64,000 nt of DNA, from positions 1,240,001-1,304,000 of the forward strand of contig NZ_CP063401.1 of the NCBI RefSeq assembly GCF_021729885.1, given 5' to 3'. Source of the stretch: Devosia sp. SL43. Its GTDB lineage: Bacteria > Pseudomonadota > Alphaproteobacteria > Rhizobiales > Devosiaceae. Made by a program: the position numbers and the translations under genes. The notes under the pieces are model-generated. The model did no database searches and was not told the DNA's origin. It worked only from the letters and a program-made list of their open reading frames with translations. Positions 24,356 through 33,606 of this stretch are shown here, piece by piece (position 1 is the first letter of the stretch; every line of letters starts with the position of its first letter).

Positions 24356-24573
24356 TTTAGTCCCCTCCAAAGTTTGGCAGCCCTCCGCTGCCTTGCCCTA
24401 ACCGCCTGAGACTACGCCCAAATTTTGTGCAACAAAAGGACAGCGCTGCTGCCCGAACCTGTCAGCAGCCAGGGCGCAAACAGGCGATAAGCACCAGACT
24501 TGCGCCGCCACGCGACATTGAAGAACGTCACCAAAACCGCCTATGGTCCGCCCAATATGTCCCTATCAGCAGC

Positions 24574-25356
24574 ATGACGAATCAACCCGCCCAATCACCT
24601 GCCCTGCCCGTCGCGCTCGTCACCGGCGCGGGCGACCGCATCGGCGCAGCCATCGCCCGCGCCCTGGCCCGCAGCGGCCATGCCGTGGTCATCCACTACC
24701 GCTCCGACGCCGAGGGCGCCCGTGAGGTCCGCGATGACATCGTGCGGACGGGCGGCAAGGCTGCCATCGTCAAAGCCGACCTCACCAAACGCGCCCAGCG
24801 CGCTACCCTCATCGCCAAGGCCACAAAGCCCTTTGGCCCGCTGACGGTCCTCGTCAACAACGCATCGCTCTTCGATCCCGACAGCGCCACCGATGTCGAC
24901 GAGGCCCTCTGGGACCAGCATTTCGCCATCCACGCCGAGGCACCGATCTTCCTCTCCCGCGACTTCGCCGCCCAACTCCCCGACGGCGCCGACGGCAATA
25001 TCGTCAACATCATCGACGAACGCGTGCTGCATCCGTCGCCCGCCTACTTCAGCTACACCCTCAGCAAATCCGTGCTGTGGACCGCCACCCGCACCCTGGC
25101 GCAGTCGCTCGCCCCGTACATTCGCGTCAACGCCATTGGCCCCGGCCCCGTATTGCCCCATTCCCGCCAGGATCAGGCGACATTCGATGCGCATGTCAAA
25201 GCCCTGCCGCTGCAAAAGCATGCCGGCCCAGAAGCCATCGCTGACGGCGTCATCACCCTGCTGCGCACCGCATCGATGACCGGCCAGATGCTGGCCCTTG
25301 ATGGCGGGCAACACCTCGAATATCCGGCGCGCCGCGCACCGACACCACGATCATGA
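24574..25356 (+). CDS. Pteridine-reductase-like (FolM/PTR1-like) SDR
   Basis: 260 residues from ATG 24574. NADPH fold: [20 protein letters not shown], then HYRSD, where an Arg after the second strand favours NADP, and LVNNASLF. The active site is Tyr-x-x-x-Lys in YTLSK, but the usual Ser 13 residues before the Tyr is Asp ([16 protein letters not shown]). That replacement is the mark of PTR1 and FolM, which reduce dihydrobiopterin or dihydromonapterin. A pterin role would fit moaD/moaE nearby only loosely. It overlaps uvrC by 4 bp (ATGA), so the two are co-translated. Confidence 0.75.
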   Translation: MTNQPAQSPALPVALVTGAGDRIGAAIARALARSGHAVVIHYRSDAEGAREVRDDIVRTGGKAAIVKADLTKRAQRATLIAKATKPFGPLTVLVNNASLFDPDSATDVDEALWDQHFAIHAEAPIFLSRDFAAQLPDGADGNIVNIIDERVLHPSPAYFSYTLSKSVLWTATRTLAQSLAPYIRVNAIGPGPVLPHSRQDQATFDAHVKALPLQKHAGPEAIADGVITLLRTASMTGQMLALDGGQHLEYPARRAPTPRS

Positions 25357-27245
25357 CCGACGAGAGCACCACGCCTCCGCAAAAAAGCGGCCACGAAGTC
25401 ATCCGCGCCTTCGTCCGCACCCTGCCATCGGCGCCGGGCGTCTACCGCATGCTCGATGCCGAGGGCGAGGTCATGTATGTGGGCAAGGCGCGCAACCTCA
25501 AGGCGCGCGTCACCAACTATACCCGCCCCGACGGCCTCGAAGTTCGCCTGCAGCGCATGATCGCCGCGACGGTCAGCATGGAATTCGTGCGCACCGAAAC
25601 CGAGTCCGAAGCTTTGCTGCTCGAAGCCAACATGATCAAGCGGCTCAAGCCCCGCTTCAACGTGCTGCTGCGCGACGACAAGAGCTTCCCCTATATCCTG
25701 ATCGCCACCGATCACGAGGCGCCCGAGCTCACTAAGCATCGCGGCACCCGCCGCCGTCAGGGCCACTATTTCGGTCCCTTCGCCTCGGCAACTGCCGTCG
25801 GCCGCACCATTGCCAGCCTGCAAAAGGCCTTCCTGCTGCGCAACTGTTCGGACAGCTTCTACGCCGCCCGCACCCGCCCCTGTCTGCAGCACCAGATCAA
25901 GCGCTGCGCCGCCCCCTGCACCCGCGAGATCAGCCTCGAAGGCTATGCCGAGCTCGTCGAAGACGCACGCCAATTCCTGTCAGGCAAGTCCAGCGCCGTG
26001 CGCAGCCACCTGCAAGCGGACATGAACCAGGCCGCCGAACAGCTCGATTTCGAACGCGCCGCTTTGCTCCGCGATCGCCTCTCCGCCCTCGCCCTCGTCC
26101 AGTCGCAGGGCGACGCCACCGCCAAGGCCGTGGAAGAAGCCGACGTCTTCGCCATCCACCACGAAGGCGGCCAGTTCTGCGTGCAGGTCTTCTTCTTCCG
26201 CGCCTTCCAGAACTGGGGCAATTACCCCTATCGCCCGCGGGCCGATGCCAGCCTCAGCGATGCCGAAGTGCTCGAAGCCTTCATCGGCCAGTTCTACGAA
26301 AACCGCACCCCGGCCCGCCTCGTTCTCATCAGCCACGACCTAGCCGAGCCCGAGGTCATGGAGGAAGCCCTCACCACCCGCGCCGGCCGCCGCGTCTATA
26401 TCGAGCAGCCCAAGCGCGGCGAAAAACGCGACCTGGTCAACCACGCCCTCAACAATGCCCGCGAAGCGCTTGGCCGTCAGCTTGCCGAAGGCGCCACCAA
26501 TCGCAGCCTGCTCGAAGGCGTCGCCGAAACCTTCGGCCTCGAAGACGTACCGCGTCGCATCGAGACCTACGATAACTCGCACATCTCGGGCACCAATGCC
26601 GTGGGCGCCATGGTCGTGGCCGGCGAGGAAGGCTTCGCCAAGAAGTTCTACCGAACCTTCAACATTAAATCGACGACCATCACCCCCGGTGACGATTTCG
26701 GCATGATGCGCGAAGTGCTGACCCGCCGCTTCACCCGCCTTGCCAACGAGAGCGACAACGACGCCGAAGACGAGAATACCGGCATGCCCGATTGGCCCGA
26801 TGTCGTCTTCATCGATGGCGGCGCCGGCCAGCTCAACGCCGTCCGCGAAGTCATCGCCGAGCTGAACCTGCCCAAGGAAGTCACCTTCATCGGCATCGCC
26901 AAGGGCGAGGAGCGCGACGCCGGCCGCGAGAAATTCTTCATGGAGGGCAAGGACGCCTTCATGCTCCCCCACCGCGATCCGGTACTCTACTACGTCCAGC
27001 GCCTGCGCGACGAAGCCCACCGCTTCGCCATCGGCACCCACCGCGCCAAGCGCAACAAGGCCGAAATCCGCAATCCGCTCGACGAAATCGAAGGCATCGG
27101 CCCAACCCGCAAACGCGCCCTCCTCAACCACTTCGGCTCCGCCAAGGCCGTCGGCCGCGCCAGCCTCACCGACCTGCAATCGGTCCCCACCATCTCCAGC
27201 GCCATGGCACAACTGATCTACGATCACTTCAACAGGGTGGATTGA
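25353..27245 (+). CDS. uvrC: Excinuclease ABC subunit C
   Basis: 630 residues. It makes both incisions in nucleotide excision repair after UvrAB. GIY-YIG domain near 25-110 ([20 protein letters not shown], then AR), a UVR motif for UvrB contact ([17 protein letters not shown]), the RNase H-like 5'-nuclease core ([34 protein letters not shown]) and a C-terminal helix-hairpin-helix ([20 protein letters not shown]). All parts intact. Confidence 0.98.
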   Translation: MTDESTTPPQKSGHEVIRAFVRTLPSAPGVYRMLDAEGEVMYVGKARNLKARVTNYTRPDGLEVRLQRMIAATVSMEFVRTETESEALLLEANMIKRLKPRFNVLLRDDKSFPYILIATDHEAPELTKHRGTRRRQGHYFGPFASATAVGRTIASLQKAFLLRNCSDSFYAARTRPCLQHQIKRCAAPCTREISLEGYAELVEDARQFLSGKSSAVRSHLQADMNQAAEQLDFERAALLRDRLSALALVQSQGDATAKAVEEADVFAIHHEGGQFCVQVFFFRAFQNWGNYPYRPRADASLSDAEVLEAFIGQFYENRTPARLVLISHDLAEPEVMEEALTTRAGRRVYIEQPKRGEKRDLVNHALNNAREALGRQLAEGATNRSLLEGVAETFGLEDVPRRIETYDNSHISGTNAVGAMVVAGEEGFAKKFYRTFNIKSTTITPGDDFGMMREVLTRRFTRLANESDNDAEDENTGMPDWPDVVFIDGGAGQLNAVREVIAELNLPKEVTFIGIAKGEERDAGREKFFMEGKDAFMLPHRDPVLYYVQRLRDEAHRFAIGTHRAKRNKAEIRNPLDEIEGIGPTRKRALLNHFGSAKAVGRASLTDLQSVPTISSAMAQLIYDHFNRVD

Positions 27246-27269
27246 GGCAGACGGCTTCACCGCATGTCC

Positions 27270-27370
27270 GATGTCATCCCGGCGAAGGCCGGGATCCATG
27301 CGTTGGCCCATCCCTGCACTGGATGTCGCGGCGAACCACGGACATGGATTCCGGCCTTCGCCGGAATGAC
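27270..27370. repeat. Palindromic intergenic repeat, family 1, copy 2
   Basis: Arms around 27270-27300 and 27343-27370 repeat the CCGGCGAAGGCCGG core of 3184-3287, here with a few substitutions between arms. It lies just after uvrC, exactly where the usual uvrC-pgsA linkage is broken. Confidence 0.75.
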
Positions 27371-27453
27371 CCGGTGGTTGAACAGAGCGCCATCCCACTC
27401 TTTCTTGCTTAACCCAACAGGCGTAGCATTCCCCCTCGTGTAGGAGGCCCATC

Positions 27454-28461
27454 ATGCTGCACGCCGTTCCAGTCGAAGAAAAGCCCGCGCTCGAACCCGG
27501 CGTCGTCGCCGCCAGCGTCTATGCCGGTGGCACCCGCCTCGCCGATATCGGCATTGACGGCGCCGGCGAATGGCGAAAGCGCCCCGGCCATGTCGTCTGG
27601 ATCGGCCTCCTCGAACCCAGCACCGAGCTTCTCGCCCGCGTGCAGCGCGAATTCGGCCTCCATGACCTCGCCATCGAGGACGCCGCCCAGCCCCACCAGC
27701 GGCCCAAGCTCGAGCAATATGGCGACTGCGTCTTCATCGTCGCCCGCACCGCCCACATGCTTGATGGTCGGATCAGCTTCGGCGAGACCCACATCTTCGT
27801 CGGCCGGGGCTACATCGTCTCGGTCCGTCACGGCGCGTCGACCTCCTACGCCCCCGTCCGCCAGCGCGCCGAGTCCTGCCCGACCGTCCTGTCCCATGGC
27901 GAGGATTACATCCTCTACGCCCTGCTCGATTTCATCGTCGACAACTACATGCCCGTCCTCGAAACCATGAATACCGAGGTCGAAGCCATCGAGGACAAGG
28001 TCTTCGGCGAGTTGCAGCAATCGGAGGTCCAGCGCCTCTACATGCTCCGCCGCGACCTGCTCCGCCTGCGCAATGCAGCCTCGGCGCTGGTCGATGTCTG
28101 CCGCCGCGTGCAGCGCGTCGAAGTCCGTCCCATCGAAGCCTCGATGCAGCCCCTGTTCCGCGACGTCACCGACCATATCCATCGCGTTCAGGACGAAATC
28201 GACGCCCTGCGTGAAGTCCTCGCCTTTGCCTTCGAGGCCTCGATGATGGCCGGCCAGGTGCAGCAGACCCACATCACCCGCCGCCTCGCCGCCTGGGCCG
28301 CCATCCTCGCCGTCCCGACCGCCGTCGCCGGCATCTATGGCATGAACTTCGAATTCATGCCCGAGCTCAAATGGCAATACGGCTACCTCTTCGTGCTGGC
28401 GGCAGTGACGGCCATCTGCGGCACCCTCTACTACCGCCTGCGCAAGAGCGGCTGGCTGTAG
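27454..28461 (+). CDS. CorA-family divalent metal channel
   Basis: 335 residues. A cytoplasmic alpha/beta domain and long stalk helices (about 150-270) precede two C-terminal membrane helices. The signature YGMNF follows the first one (AAILAVPTAVAGIYGMNFEF). It moves Mg2+, or in the ZntB-like branch Zn2+, across the inner membrane. CGTGTAGGAGGCCCATC gives a clear ribosome site. No M-box riboswitch was seen upstream. Confidence 0.93.
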   Translation: MLHAVPVEEKPALEPGVVAASVYAGGTRLADIGIDGAGEWRKRPGHVVWIGLLEPSTELLARVQREFGLHDLAIEDAAQPHQRPKLEQYGDCVFIVARTAHMLDGRISFGETHIFVGRGYIVSVRHGASTSYAPVRQRAESCPTVLSHGEDYILYALLDFIVDNYMPVLETMNTEVEAIEDKVFGELQQSEVQRLYMLRRDLLRLRNAASALVDVCRRVQRVEVRPIEASMQPLFRDVTDHIHRVQDEIDALREVLAFAFEASMMAGQVQQTHITRRLAAWAAILAVPTAVAGIYGMNFEFMPELKWQYGYLFVLAAVTAICGTLYYRLRKSGWL

Positions 28462-28485
28462 CGGGCAGTCCAACCAGCGGATCCT

Positions 28486-28612
28486 CCCTCCCCCCTTGCG
28501 GGGAGGGTAGCGAAGCTAGGCCCGAAGGGCCGTAGCGCAGCTGGGGTGGGGGACGAGTGCCCCGATATATCCGGGCCAACCCAACCCACCCTAACCCACC
28601 CGCAAGGGGGAG
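28486..28612. repeat. Palindromic intergenic repeat, single copy in window
   Basis: CCTCCCCCCTTGCGGGGAGG at the left is mirrored by CCCGCAAGGGGGAGGG at the right, with CTAGGCCCGAAGGGCCGTAG and CAGCTGGGGTGGGG inside. It is a composite hairpin of a kind widely seen in proteobacterial intergenic DNA. Confidence 0.7.
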
Positions 28613-28740
28613 GGAGTCGACTGCCACTTCGCGAGGCTATCCATCTTATCCCCGCCCGCAAAATTGCTCGTATCCTCTCCCCGTTGCCCACGACAGAGCC
28701 CGGTCATGACGAGTGATCTGCGTGGGGAGTGCCGGGGAGT

Positions 28741-28944
28741 TTGGGTCGCCAGGCTCCCGCATGGATGCTGACCACCAGCCGGACGGCCATGTGGGGTTTG
28801 CTGGGCGTATGCCTTGCCCACATTGTCGATCCCAACGCCCGAATGAGGGTTGGCTGCTCGATGCGTGTGCGAAAAATCCCGGCGTGGTGGCGAGGCGTCT
28901 GTCTCACTTTCCACTCTACCGTTCGAGGCAAGCGCCTCGCCACC
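28741..28944. repeat. Dispersed repeat, family 3, copy 2, ending in a stem-loop
   Basis: Shares GGGTCGCC..GC.TGGA.GCTGACCACC and CCCGAATG..CTCGATGCGTG.GC plus an A-run with 4974-5168. It ends in a perfect 12-bp stem (GGTGGCGAGGCG at 28886-28897 with its complement at 28933-28944). Together with the preceding repeat it fills most of the 608-bp gap between corA and the ABC exporter genes. The long in-frame extension of the ABC ATPase across it is not coding. Confidence 0.6.
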
Positions 28945-29069
28945 ATCGCTCAACGCTGAGCGGACCCGGACGACACGACAACCGCATCACAGGCGGCGCT
29001 TCCGCTCGTCATAAATCCTTCACGCATCCCGAGAATCGGCTAGCGTCCTCGCCCGCAGGGAAAACCGCC

Positions 29070-30074
29070 ATGTCAGCCATCATCACCGCCAGCGGCGTCA
29101 GCAAGACGTTCCGCCAGTCCAAGCGCTTTGCCGGCTTTGGCGGCGCGATCAAGGGCCTGTTCAGCCGCGAATATACCGAAGTTCGCGCCGTGGCCGATGT
29201 AAGCTTCACCATCGCGGCGGGTGAGGCCGTCGGCTATCTCGGCCCCAACGGCGCCGGCAAGTCGACCATGATCAAGATGATGACCGGCATCCTCACGCCC
29301 TCCGCCGGCCGCCTCAGCGTGCTCGACCGTGAGCCGCATAGCCAGCGCATGGTCAACGCCGCCGAGATCGGGGTCGTCTTCGGCCAGCGCAGCCAGCTCT
29401 GGTGGGATCTGCCGGCGCGCGACAGCTTCGCGCTCAACCGCCACATCTACGACATTCCCGAAGCCCGCTTCGCCGACAACCTGGCCTATCTGACCAAGAT
29501 GCTCGCCATGGACAGCTATCTCGACCGCCCGGTGCGCCAGCTCAGCCTGGGCCAGCGCATGCGCGCCGAGATCGCCATGGCCCTGCTGCACGACCCCAAG
29601 ATTCTGTTCCTCGACGAACCGACGATCGGCCTCGACGTGGTCGCCAAGGATGCCGTTCGAAAATTCCTCTCCGAGGTCAACTGCGAGCGCGGCACCACCA
29701 TCATCCTCACCACCCACGACCTGGTCGATATCGAGCAGATTTGCCCGCGACTGATCATGGTGGACGATGGCAAGCTGCTGTTCGACGGCGAGCTGCGCCA
29801 CCTGCGCGCCACCCTCGGCTCACGCCGCCGCCTGACGCTGGAATTTGCCACCGACCCCGGCCCCATCGCCCTGACCACTGCCACCCTGTCGGCCGACGAG
29901 GGGGCCGCCAAGCATTTCCTGCTCGAAGACGAGTCGATCTCGCTGATCGACGTCCTCAACGAAGTCGGTCGCGGCCACAACTTAAAGGACGTCAAGCTCG
30001 AGGAACCTGACATCGAGGAGGTGATCCGCACCTTCTACCAGAACAAGCCCCGGCTCGCGGGGTCCCCGGCATGA
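29070..30074 (+). CDS. ABC-2 type exporter ATPase (NatA-like)
   Basis: 334 residues from ATG 29070. Walker A GPNGAGKST, Q-loop region VFGQRSQLWWDLP, signature LSLGQRMRAEIAMAL, Walker B ILFLDEPTIGLD and the switch His in TTHDL are present, followed by a C-terminal extension typical of NatA-like exporters. It overlaps the first permease by 4 bp. It probably energises export by the two DUF990-type permeases; the substrate is unknown. Confidence 0.95.
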   Translation: MSAIITASGVSKTFRQSKRFAGFGGAIKGLFSREYTEVRAVADVSFTIAAGEAVGYLGPNGAGKSTMIKMMTGILTPSAGRLSVLDREPHSQRMVNAAEIGVVFGQRSQLWWDLPARDSFALNRHIYDIPEARFADNLAYLTKMLAMDSYLDRPVRQLSLGQRMRAEIAMALLHDPKILFLDEPTIGLDVVAKDAVRKFLSEVNCERGTTIILTTHDLVDIEQICPRLIMVDDGKLLFDGELRHLRATLGSRRRLTLEFATDPGPIALTTATLSADEGAAKHFLLEDESISLIDVLNEVGRGHNLKDVKLEEPDIEEVIRTFYQNKPRLAGSPA

Positions 30075-30874
30075 AGGCCCTGTCCTACCCCGCCTTCACC
30101 GCCACCGCCTTCCAGTCCCGCCTCGCCTATCGCAATCAGGTGTGGTCCGGCGTCTTCGGCGAACTCGTCTTCATGTTTGCGCGCATCGCCATCTGGGTCT
30201 CCGTCTTCACGACGGCAGGCTCAGTCACCATCGACGGCGTCAGCCTGCCCCAAATGGTCACCTACGCCCTCCTCGCCGGGCCGGTGCTGTACTGGGACTA
30301 CCATCGCCTACTCAACGACGTTGGCGTGGCCATAAAATCCGGCGACGTCGCCGTCTACCTGCTCAAGCCCCTGCACTATCCGGGCTATCTGCTGGCCAAC
30401 CACTTCGGCAACTTCTTCTTCGATCTGCTCACTGTCACCCTGCCGGTGGCCATCATCGTCGCCATCACCATCGGCCTTGCCCCTCCGGCCAGCCTGTTCC
30501 ACGCCCTGGCCTTCCTGCCATTCTGGGCGCTGTCCTTCATGATCCTGTTCCTGCTCACCACCCTCCTGGGTCTGGCAGCATTCTGGCTGATGACGACGCA
30601 GTCGCTCGACTGGTTCTTCAATTCCATCATGACGCTGCTGTCGGGCGGCCTCGTGCCGCTCTGGTTCTTTCCCGGCTGGCTCGCCGCCATTGCCGGCCAC
30701 CTGCCCTTCGCCTGGGTCTCCTACTATCCGGCCGCTGTCTATGTCGGAAAACTGGGCACGTCAGAGACCCTGCTCTACTTCGCCATCGGCCTCGTCTGGC
30801 TCGCTGTGCTGATACTGGCCCTCGTCTGGCTCTGGGCCAAGGCCCGCCACCGTCTCATCGTGCAGGGAGGCTGA
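30071..30874 (+). CDS. ABC-2 type permease, DUF990-like, subunit 1
   Basis: 267 residues with about six membrane helices; it begins with the FQSRLAYRNQVWSGVFGELV segment common in this family. ITIGLAPPASLFHALAFLPF and MTLLSGGLVPLWFFPGWLAA match the conserved middle and SGGL-x-P region. It pairs with the next gene to form the exporter channel. Confidence 0.9.
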   Translation: MKALSYPAFTATAFQSRLAYRNQVWSGVFGELVFMFARIAIWVSVFTTAGSVTIDGVSLPQMVTYALLAGPVLYWDYHRLLNDVGVAIKSGDVAVYLLKPLHYPGYLLANHFGNFFFDLLTVTLPVAIIVAITIGLAPPASLFHALAFLPFWALSFMILFLLTTLLGLAAFWLMTTQSLDWFFNSIMTLLSGGLVPLWFFPGWLAAIAGHLPFAWVSYYPAAVYVGKLGTSETLLYFAIGLVWLAVLILALVWLWAKARHRLIVQGG

Positions 30875-30877
30875 ACC

Positions 30878-31678
30878 ATGGCCCGCCTCCACATCGTCAT
30901 CCCAGCTCTCGTGCGGACCTTCATCCGCAGCAAGGCCGAATATCCCGGCGCCATGGTGCTCGGCTGGCTCTCACAATTCGCGGCCTATGCCTCGATGTAC
31001 ACCGCCATCTCGCTCATCCTCGCCCGCTTTGGCTCGCTCGGCGGCTGGCTCTGGCCGGAAATGGCGCTGCTGCTGTCCTTCCACCTGCTCGGCTATTCCC
31101 TCGGCGCCTCGCTCAGTTTCGTCCAGTTCCGCGAAATCGAGGACAAGGTCCGCATGGGCACCTTCGACGCCATCCTCGTCAAGCCGATCGGCCCCTGGAC
31201 CTACCTCGTCTTCTCCGGCCTCAACATCGGCTATACCGGCCACATCGTGCTGGCCATCGGGCTCATGGCCTGGTCTCTCACCCAGGTCGACGTCACCTGG
31301 ACGCCTCTGCTGGCCTTGCTCTTCCTGGCCTATCTGACCAGCGCCGCCATGATCGTGGCTGCCGTCATGACCATGATCGGCGCCACTGCCCTGGTCTGGG
31401 TCAAGTCGAACCACCTCTACCAGATCTTCTTCGGCTTCTGGGAACTGGCCCGCTACCCGCTCAACATCTTTCCCCTGCCCCTGCAGGTGCTGATGCTCAC
31501 GGTCGCACCGCTGGCCTTCCTCGCCTATGTCCCCGTCGCAGCCCTCCTGGGCAAACCGGTGCCACTGATCGGCGACTGGGCGGCGCCGGCGGCCCTACTC
31601 ATGGGGCCACTTTGCGTCCTCATCGCCATGGCTCACTGGCGCTGGTGCCTGCGCAACTACCAGGGAGCCGGCGGCTGA
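30878..31678 (+). CDS. ABC-2 type permease, DUF990-like, subunit 2
   Basis: 266 residues with about six membrane helices. SLGASLSFVQFREIEDKVRM followed by GTFDAILVKPIGPWTYLV is the typical cytoplasmic loop of the second DUF990 permease. It starts 3 bases after the first permease, behind GGAGG. ATPase plus two different permeases makes a complete exporter. Confidence 0.9.
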   Translation: MARLHIVIPALVRTFIRSKAEYPGAMVLGWLSQFAAYASMYTAISLILARFGSLGGWLWPEMALLLSFHLLGYSLGASLSFVQFREIEDKVRMGTFDAILVKPIGPWTYLVFSGLNIGYTGHIVLAIGLMAWSLTQVDVTWTPLLALLFLAYLTSAAMIVAAVMTMIGATALVWVKSNHLYQIFFGFWELARYPLNIFPLPLQVLMLTVAPLAFLAYVPVAALLGKPVPLIGDWAAPAALLMGPLCVLIAMAHWRWCLRNYQGAGG

Positions 31679-31738
31679 CGTCTTCGACCAAAGTCGGGAC
31701 TCGACAACCCAGATAAACCTCCGCTACACATTGCGCCC

Positions 31739-31816
31739 ATGAACACCGCCGCCACCTTCTCGTTTTGGTACTTTAGCTATCCGCTCCCGGCGGAGGCTAA
31801 CGCGCGCGTGTCCTGA
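31739..31816 (+). CDS. Aromatic leader peptide of the DAHP synthase attenuator, 25 aa
   Basis: The frame encodes MNTAATFSFWYFSYPLPAEA and five more residues. Residues 7-14 (F-S-F-W-Y-F-S-Y) place Phe, Trp and Tyr codons in one run, as expected of a leader peptide sensing charging of all three aromatic tRNAs. There is no Shine-Dalgarno sequence. A possible promoter (TCGACA 31701-31706, 17-base spacer, CTACAC 31724-31729) would start the RNA at or next to the ATG, so the leader may be leaderless, as reported for trpL of Sinorhizobium. Confidence 0.75.
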   Translation: MNTAATFSFWYFSYPLPAEANARVS

Positions 31817-31876
31817 TCCCCTAAAGACCAAGACCAAACCGTAAGCCAGCCGCCCTCCCCCCGAGGCGGCTTTTTT
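31789..31876 (+). promoter_or_regulatory. Transcription attenuator: antiterminator and terminator
   Basis: Terminator: GCCGCC (31849-31854) pairs with GGCGGC (31865-31870), followed by T6 (31871-31876). Antiterminator: GGCGGAGGCT (31789-31798), just 3' of the aromatic codons, can pair with AGCCAGCCGCC (31844-31854), which contains the 5' arm of the terminator. The two structures exclude each other. A ribosome stalled at the aromatic codons would free 31789-31798 and allow read-through into the DAHP synthase gene; one reaching the stop at 31814-31816 would cover it and cause termination. Confidence 0.75.
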
Positions 31877-31912
31877 GTTGGCCGCTTCGAGCAACTCTCG
31901 AAAGCCCGACCA

Positions 31913-32986
31913 ATGCTCAAATCCACCGACGACCTCCGCATCACTGAGATCAAACCGCTGACCACCCCCATCGAGGTCATGCGCCAGCATCCGCGCACCG
32001 ACGCCGCCACCAGGACCGTCATCAGTGCCCGCCACGACTTCCACAACATCCTTGCTGGCACCGATGACCGCCTTGCCGTCGTCGTCGGCCCCTGCTCCAT
32101 CCACGATCCCGCTGCCGCCATCGACTACGCCAAGCGCCTCGTGGCCTTGCGCGACCAGCTCGGCGACCGCCTTGAAATCATCATGCGCGTCTACTTCGAA
32201 AAGCCCCGCACCACCGTCGGCTGGAAGGGCCTGATCAACGACCCCAATCTCGACGGCAGCTTCGACATCGACACCGGCCTCCACACCGCTCGCGCCCTGC
32301 TGCTCGATATCGCCAATCTCGGCCTGCCCGCCGCCTGCGAATTCCTCGACATGACGACGCCGCAATACATTGCCGACCTCGTCAGCTGGGCCGCCATCGG
32401 CGCCCGCACCACCGAGAGCCAGATCCATCGCGAACTGGCTTCGGGCCTCTCCTGCCCGGTCGGCTTCAAGAACGGCACCGACGGCAACGTCAAAATTGCG
32501 CTGGACGCGGTGAGTTCGGCCAGCCAGCCGCACCATTTCCTCGCCGTCACCAAGGATGGCCGCTCCGCTATCGCCGCCACCACGGGCAACGAGGACTGCC
32601 ACATCATCCTGCGCGGCGGCAAAACCACCAACTTCGATGCGTCAAGTGTCGACGCCGCTGCGGCAGCTGCAACAAAGTCCGGCCTATCGCCGGTGATCAT
32701 GATCGACGCCAGCCACGCCAATTCGTCCAAGAACCCGGAAAACCAGCCGCTGGTTCTGGCCGATATCGGCGCCCAGATGGCAGCAGGCGATCGCCGCATC
32801 ATCGGCGTCATGGTTGAATCCAACCTCGTCGCCGGCCGGCAGGATCTGGTCGAGGGCAAGGACCTGGTCTATGGCCAGTCCATCACCGATGGCTGCATCG
32901 ATTGGGACACGACAGTGGTGGCACTGGAAGCTCTGGCCGACGCCGTAACCCAGCGCCGCGCAGCGACCAACCAGCAGGTGGCCTGA
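31913..32986 (+). CDS. 3-deoxy-7-phosphoheptulonate (DAHP) synthase, class I
   Basis: 357 residues, the length of E. coli AroF/G/H. It condenses phosphoenolpyruvate and erythrose 4-phosphate, the first step of the shikimate pathway. VVVGPCSIHD, the metal Cys/His region, MRVYFEKPRTTVGWKGLIND, GFKNGTDGNVKIALDA and MIDASHANSSKN are all present. Most rhizobia rely on a class II (plant-like) enzyme, so a class I enzyme here could be an additional or replacement isozyme. Its expression is probably set by the attenuator upstream. Confidence 0.96.
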   Translation: MLKSTDDLRITEIKPLTTPIEVMRQHPRTDAATRTVISARHDFHNILAGTDDRLAVVVGPCSIHDPAAAIDYAKRLVALRDQLGDRLEIIMRVYFEKPRTTVGWKGLINDPNLDGSFDIDTGLHTARALLLDIANLGLPAACEFLDMTTPQYIADLVSWAAIGARTTESQIHRELASGLSCPVGFKNGTDGNVKIALDAVSSASQPHHFLAVTKDGRSAIAATTGNEDCHIILRGGKTTNFDASSVDAAAAAATKSGLSPVIMIDASHANSSKNPENQPLVLADIGAQMAAGDRRIIGVMVESNLVAGRQDLVEGKDLVYGQSITDGCIDWDTTVVALEALADAVTQRRAATNQQVA

Positions 32987-32993
32987 ACAACTT

Positions 32994-33016
32994 GTCCCCG
33001 GGCTTGACCCGGGGAC
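32994..33016. terminator. Hairpin between DAHP synthase and pgsA
   Basis: GTCCCCGGG with CCCGGGGAC and a 5-base loop, 8 bases after the DAHP synthase stop and 24 bases before pgsA. There is no T-run, so it is either a weak terminator or a short intergenic palindrome. Confidence 0.45.
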
Positions 33017-33039
33017 GTATATTCCTGTTCTGTCTCCCC

Positions 33040-33606
33040 ATGGCCAGGAACCCTTTGCTGCTCGTCCCCAACCTCATCACCATCGCGCGCATCCTCGCGA
33101 TTGTCCCCATCGTCGCTCTGGTGATGAATGGCGATCTCATTATGCGGCTCATTGCGCTGATCATCTACGTCATCGCCGCTGCTTCCGACTGGCTTGACGG
33201 CTATCTCGCCCGCGCCTGGAACCAGTATTCGCCCTTGGGCCGGATGCTCGATCCCATCGCCGACAAGCTGCTGGTCGGCATCCTCATCGCCGCCCTCGCC
33301 TGGGATGGCAGCTTTTCCGGATGGGACATGATCCCGGTCTGCGCCATCCTGTTTCGCGAATTCTTCATCCCCGGCCTGCGCGAATTCCTCGGCAATACGC
33401 AGATCGTGCTGCCGGTGAGCTGGCTGGCCAAATGGAAGACCACGATCCAGCTTGTATCGTTGGCCGTCGTCCTGTTCGAGCGCATCGTCCCCGGCTTCGG
33501 CCTTGTCAGCGATATCCTGCTCTGGCTCGCAGCCATCCTGACCATGTGGACCGGCTTCCAATACCTGCGCGCCAGCTGGCCGCATCTCTCCGGCGATGCA
33601 TCATGA
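33040..33606 (+). CDS. pgsA: CDP-diacylglycerol-glycerol-3-phosphate 3-phosphatidyltransferase
   Basis: 188 residues from ATG 33040. It makes phosphatidylglycerol phosphate at the inner membrane. The CDP-alcohol phosphotransferase motif D-G-x2-A-R-x8-G-x3-D-x3-D reads SDWLDGYLARAWNQYSPLGR then MLDPIADK. Four or more membrane helices. It overlaps moaD by 4 bp. In related genomes it commonly follows uvrC directly; here 5.8 kb intervenes. Confidence 0.96.
   Translation: MARNPLLLVPNLITIARILAIVPIVALVMNGDLIMRLIALIIYVIAAASDWLDGYLARAWNQYSPLGRMLDPIADKLLVGILIAALAWDGSFSGWDMIPVCAILFREFFIPGLREFLGNTQIVLPVSWLAKWKTTIQLVSLAVVLFERIVPGFGLVSDILLWLAAILTMWTGFQYLRASWPHLSGDAS

Noticed and set aside
27371-27453. Mg2+ riboswitch upstream of the CorA gene
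   Set aside because: No M-box core or long leader is visible; the gap holds a palindromic repeat and a ribosome site.
28713-29069. N-terminal extension of the ABC ATPase
   Set aside because: The in-frame extension runs through a dispersed repeat; the domain begins at ATG 29070.
30142-31716. 524-codon plus-strand open frame
   Set aside because: Alternate frame of the two ABC-2 permease genes; Pro/Arg/His-rich with no family similarity.
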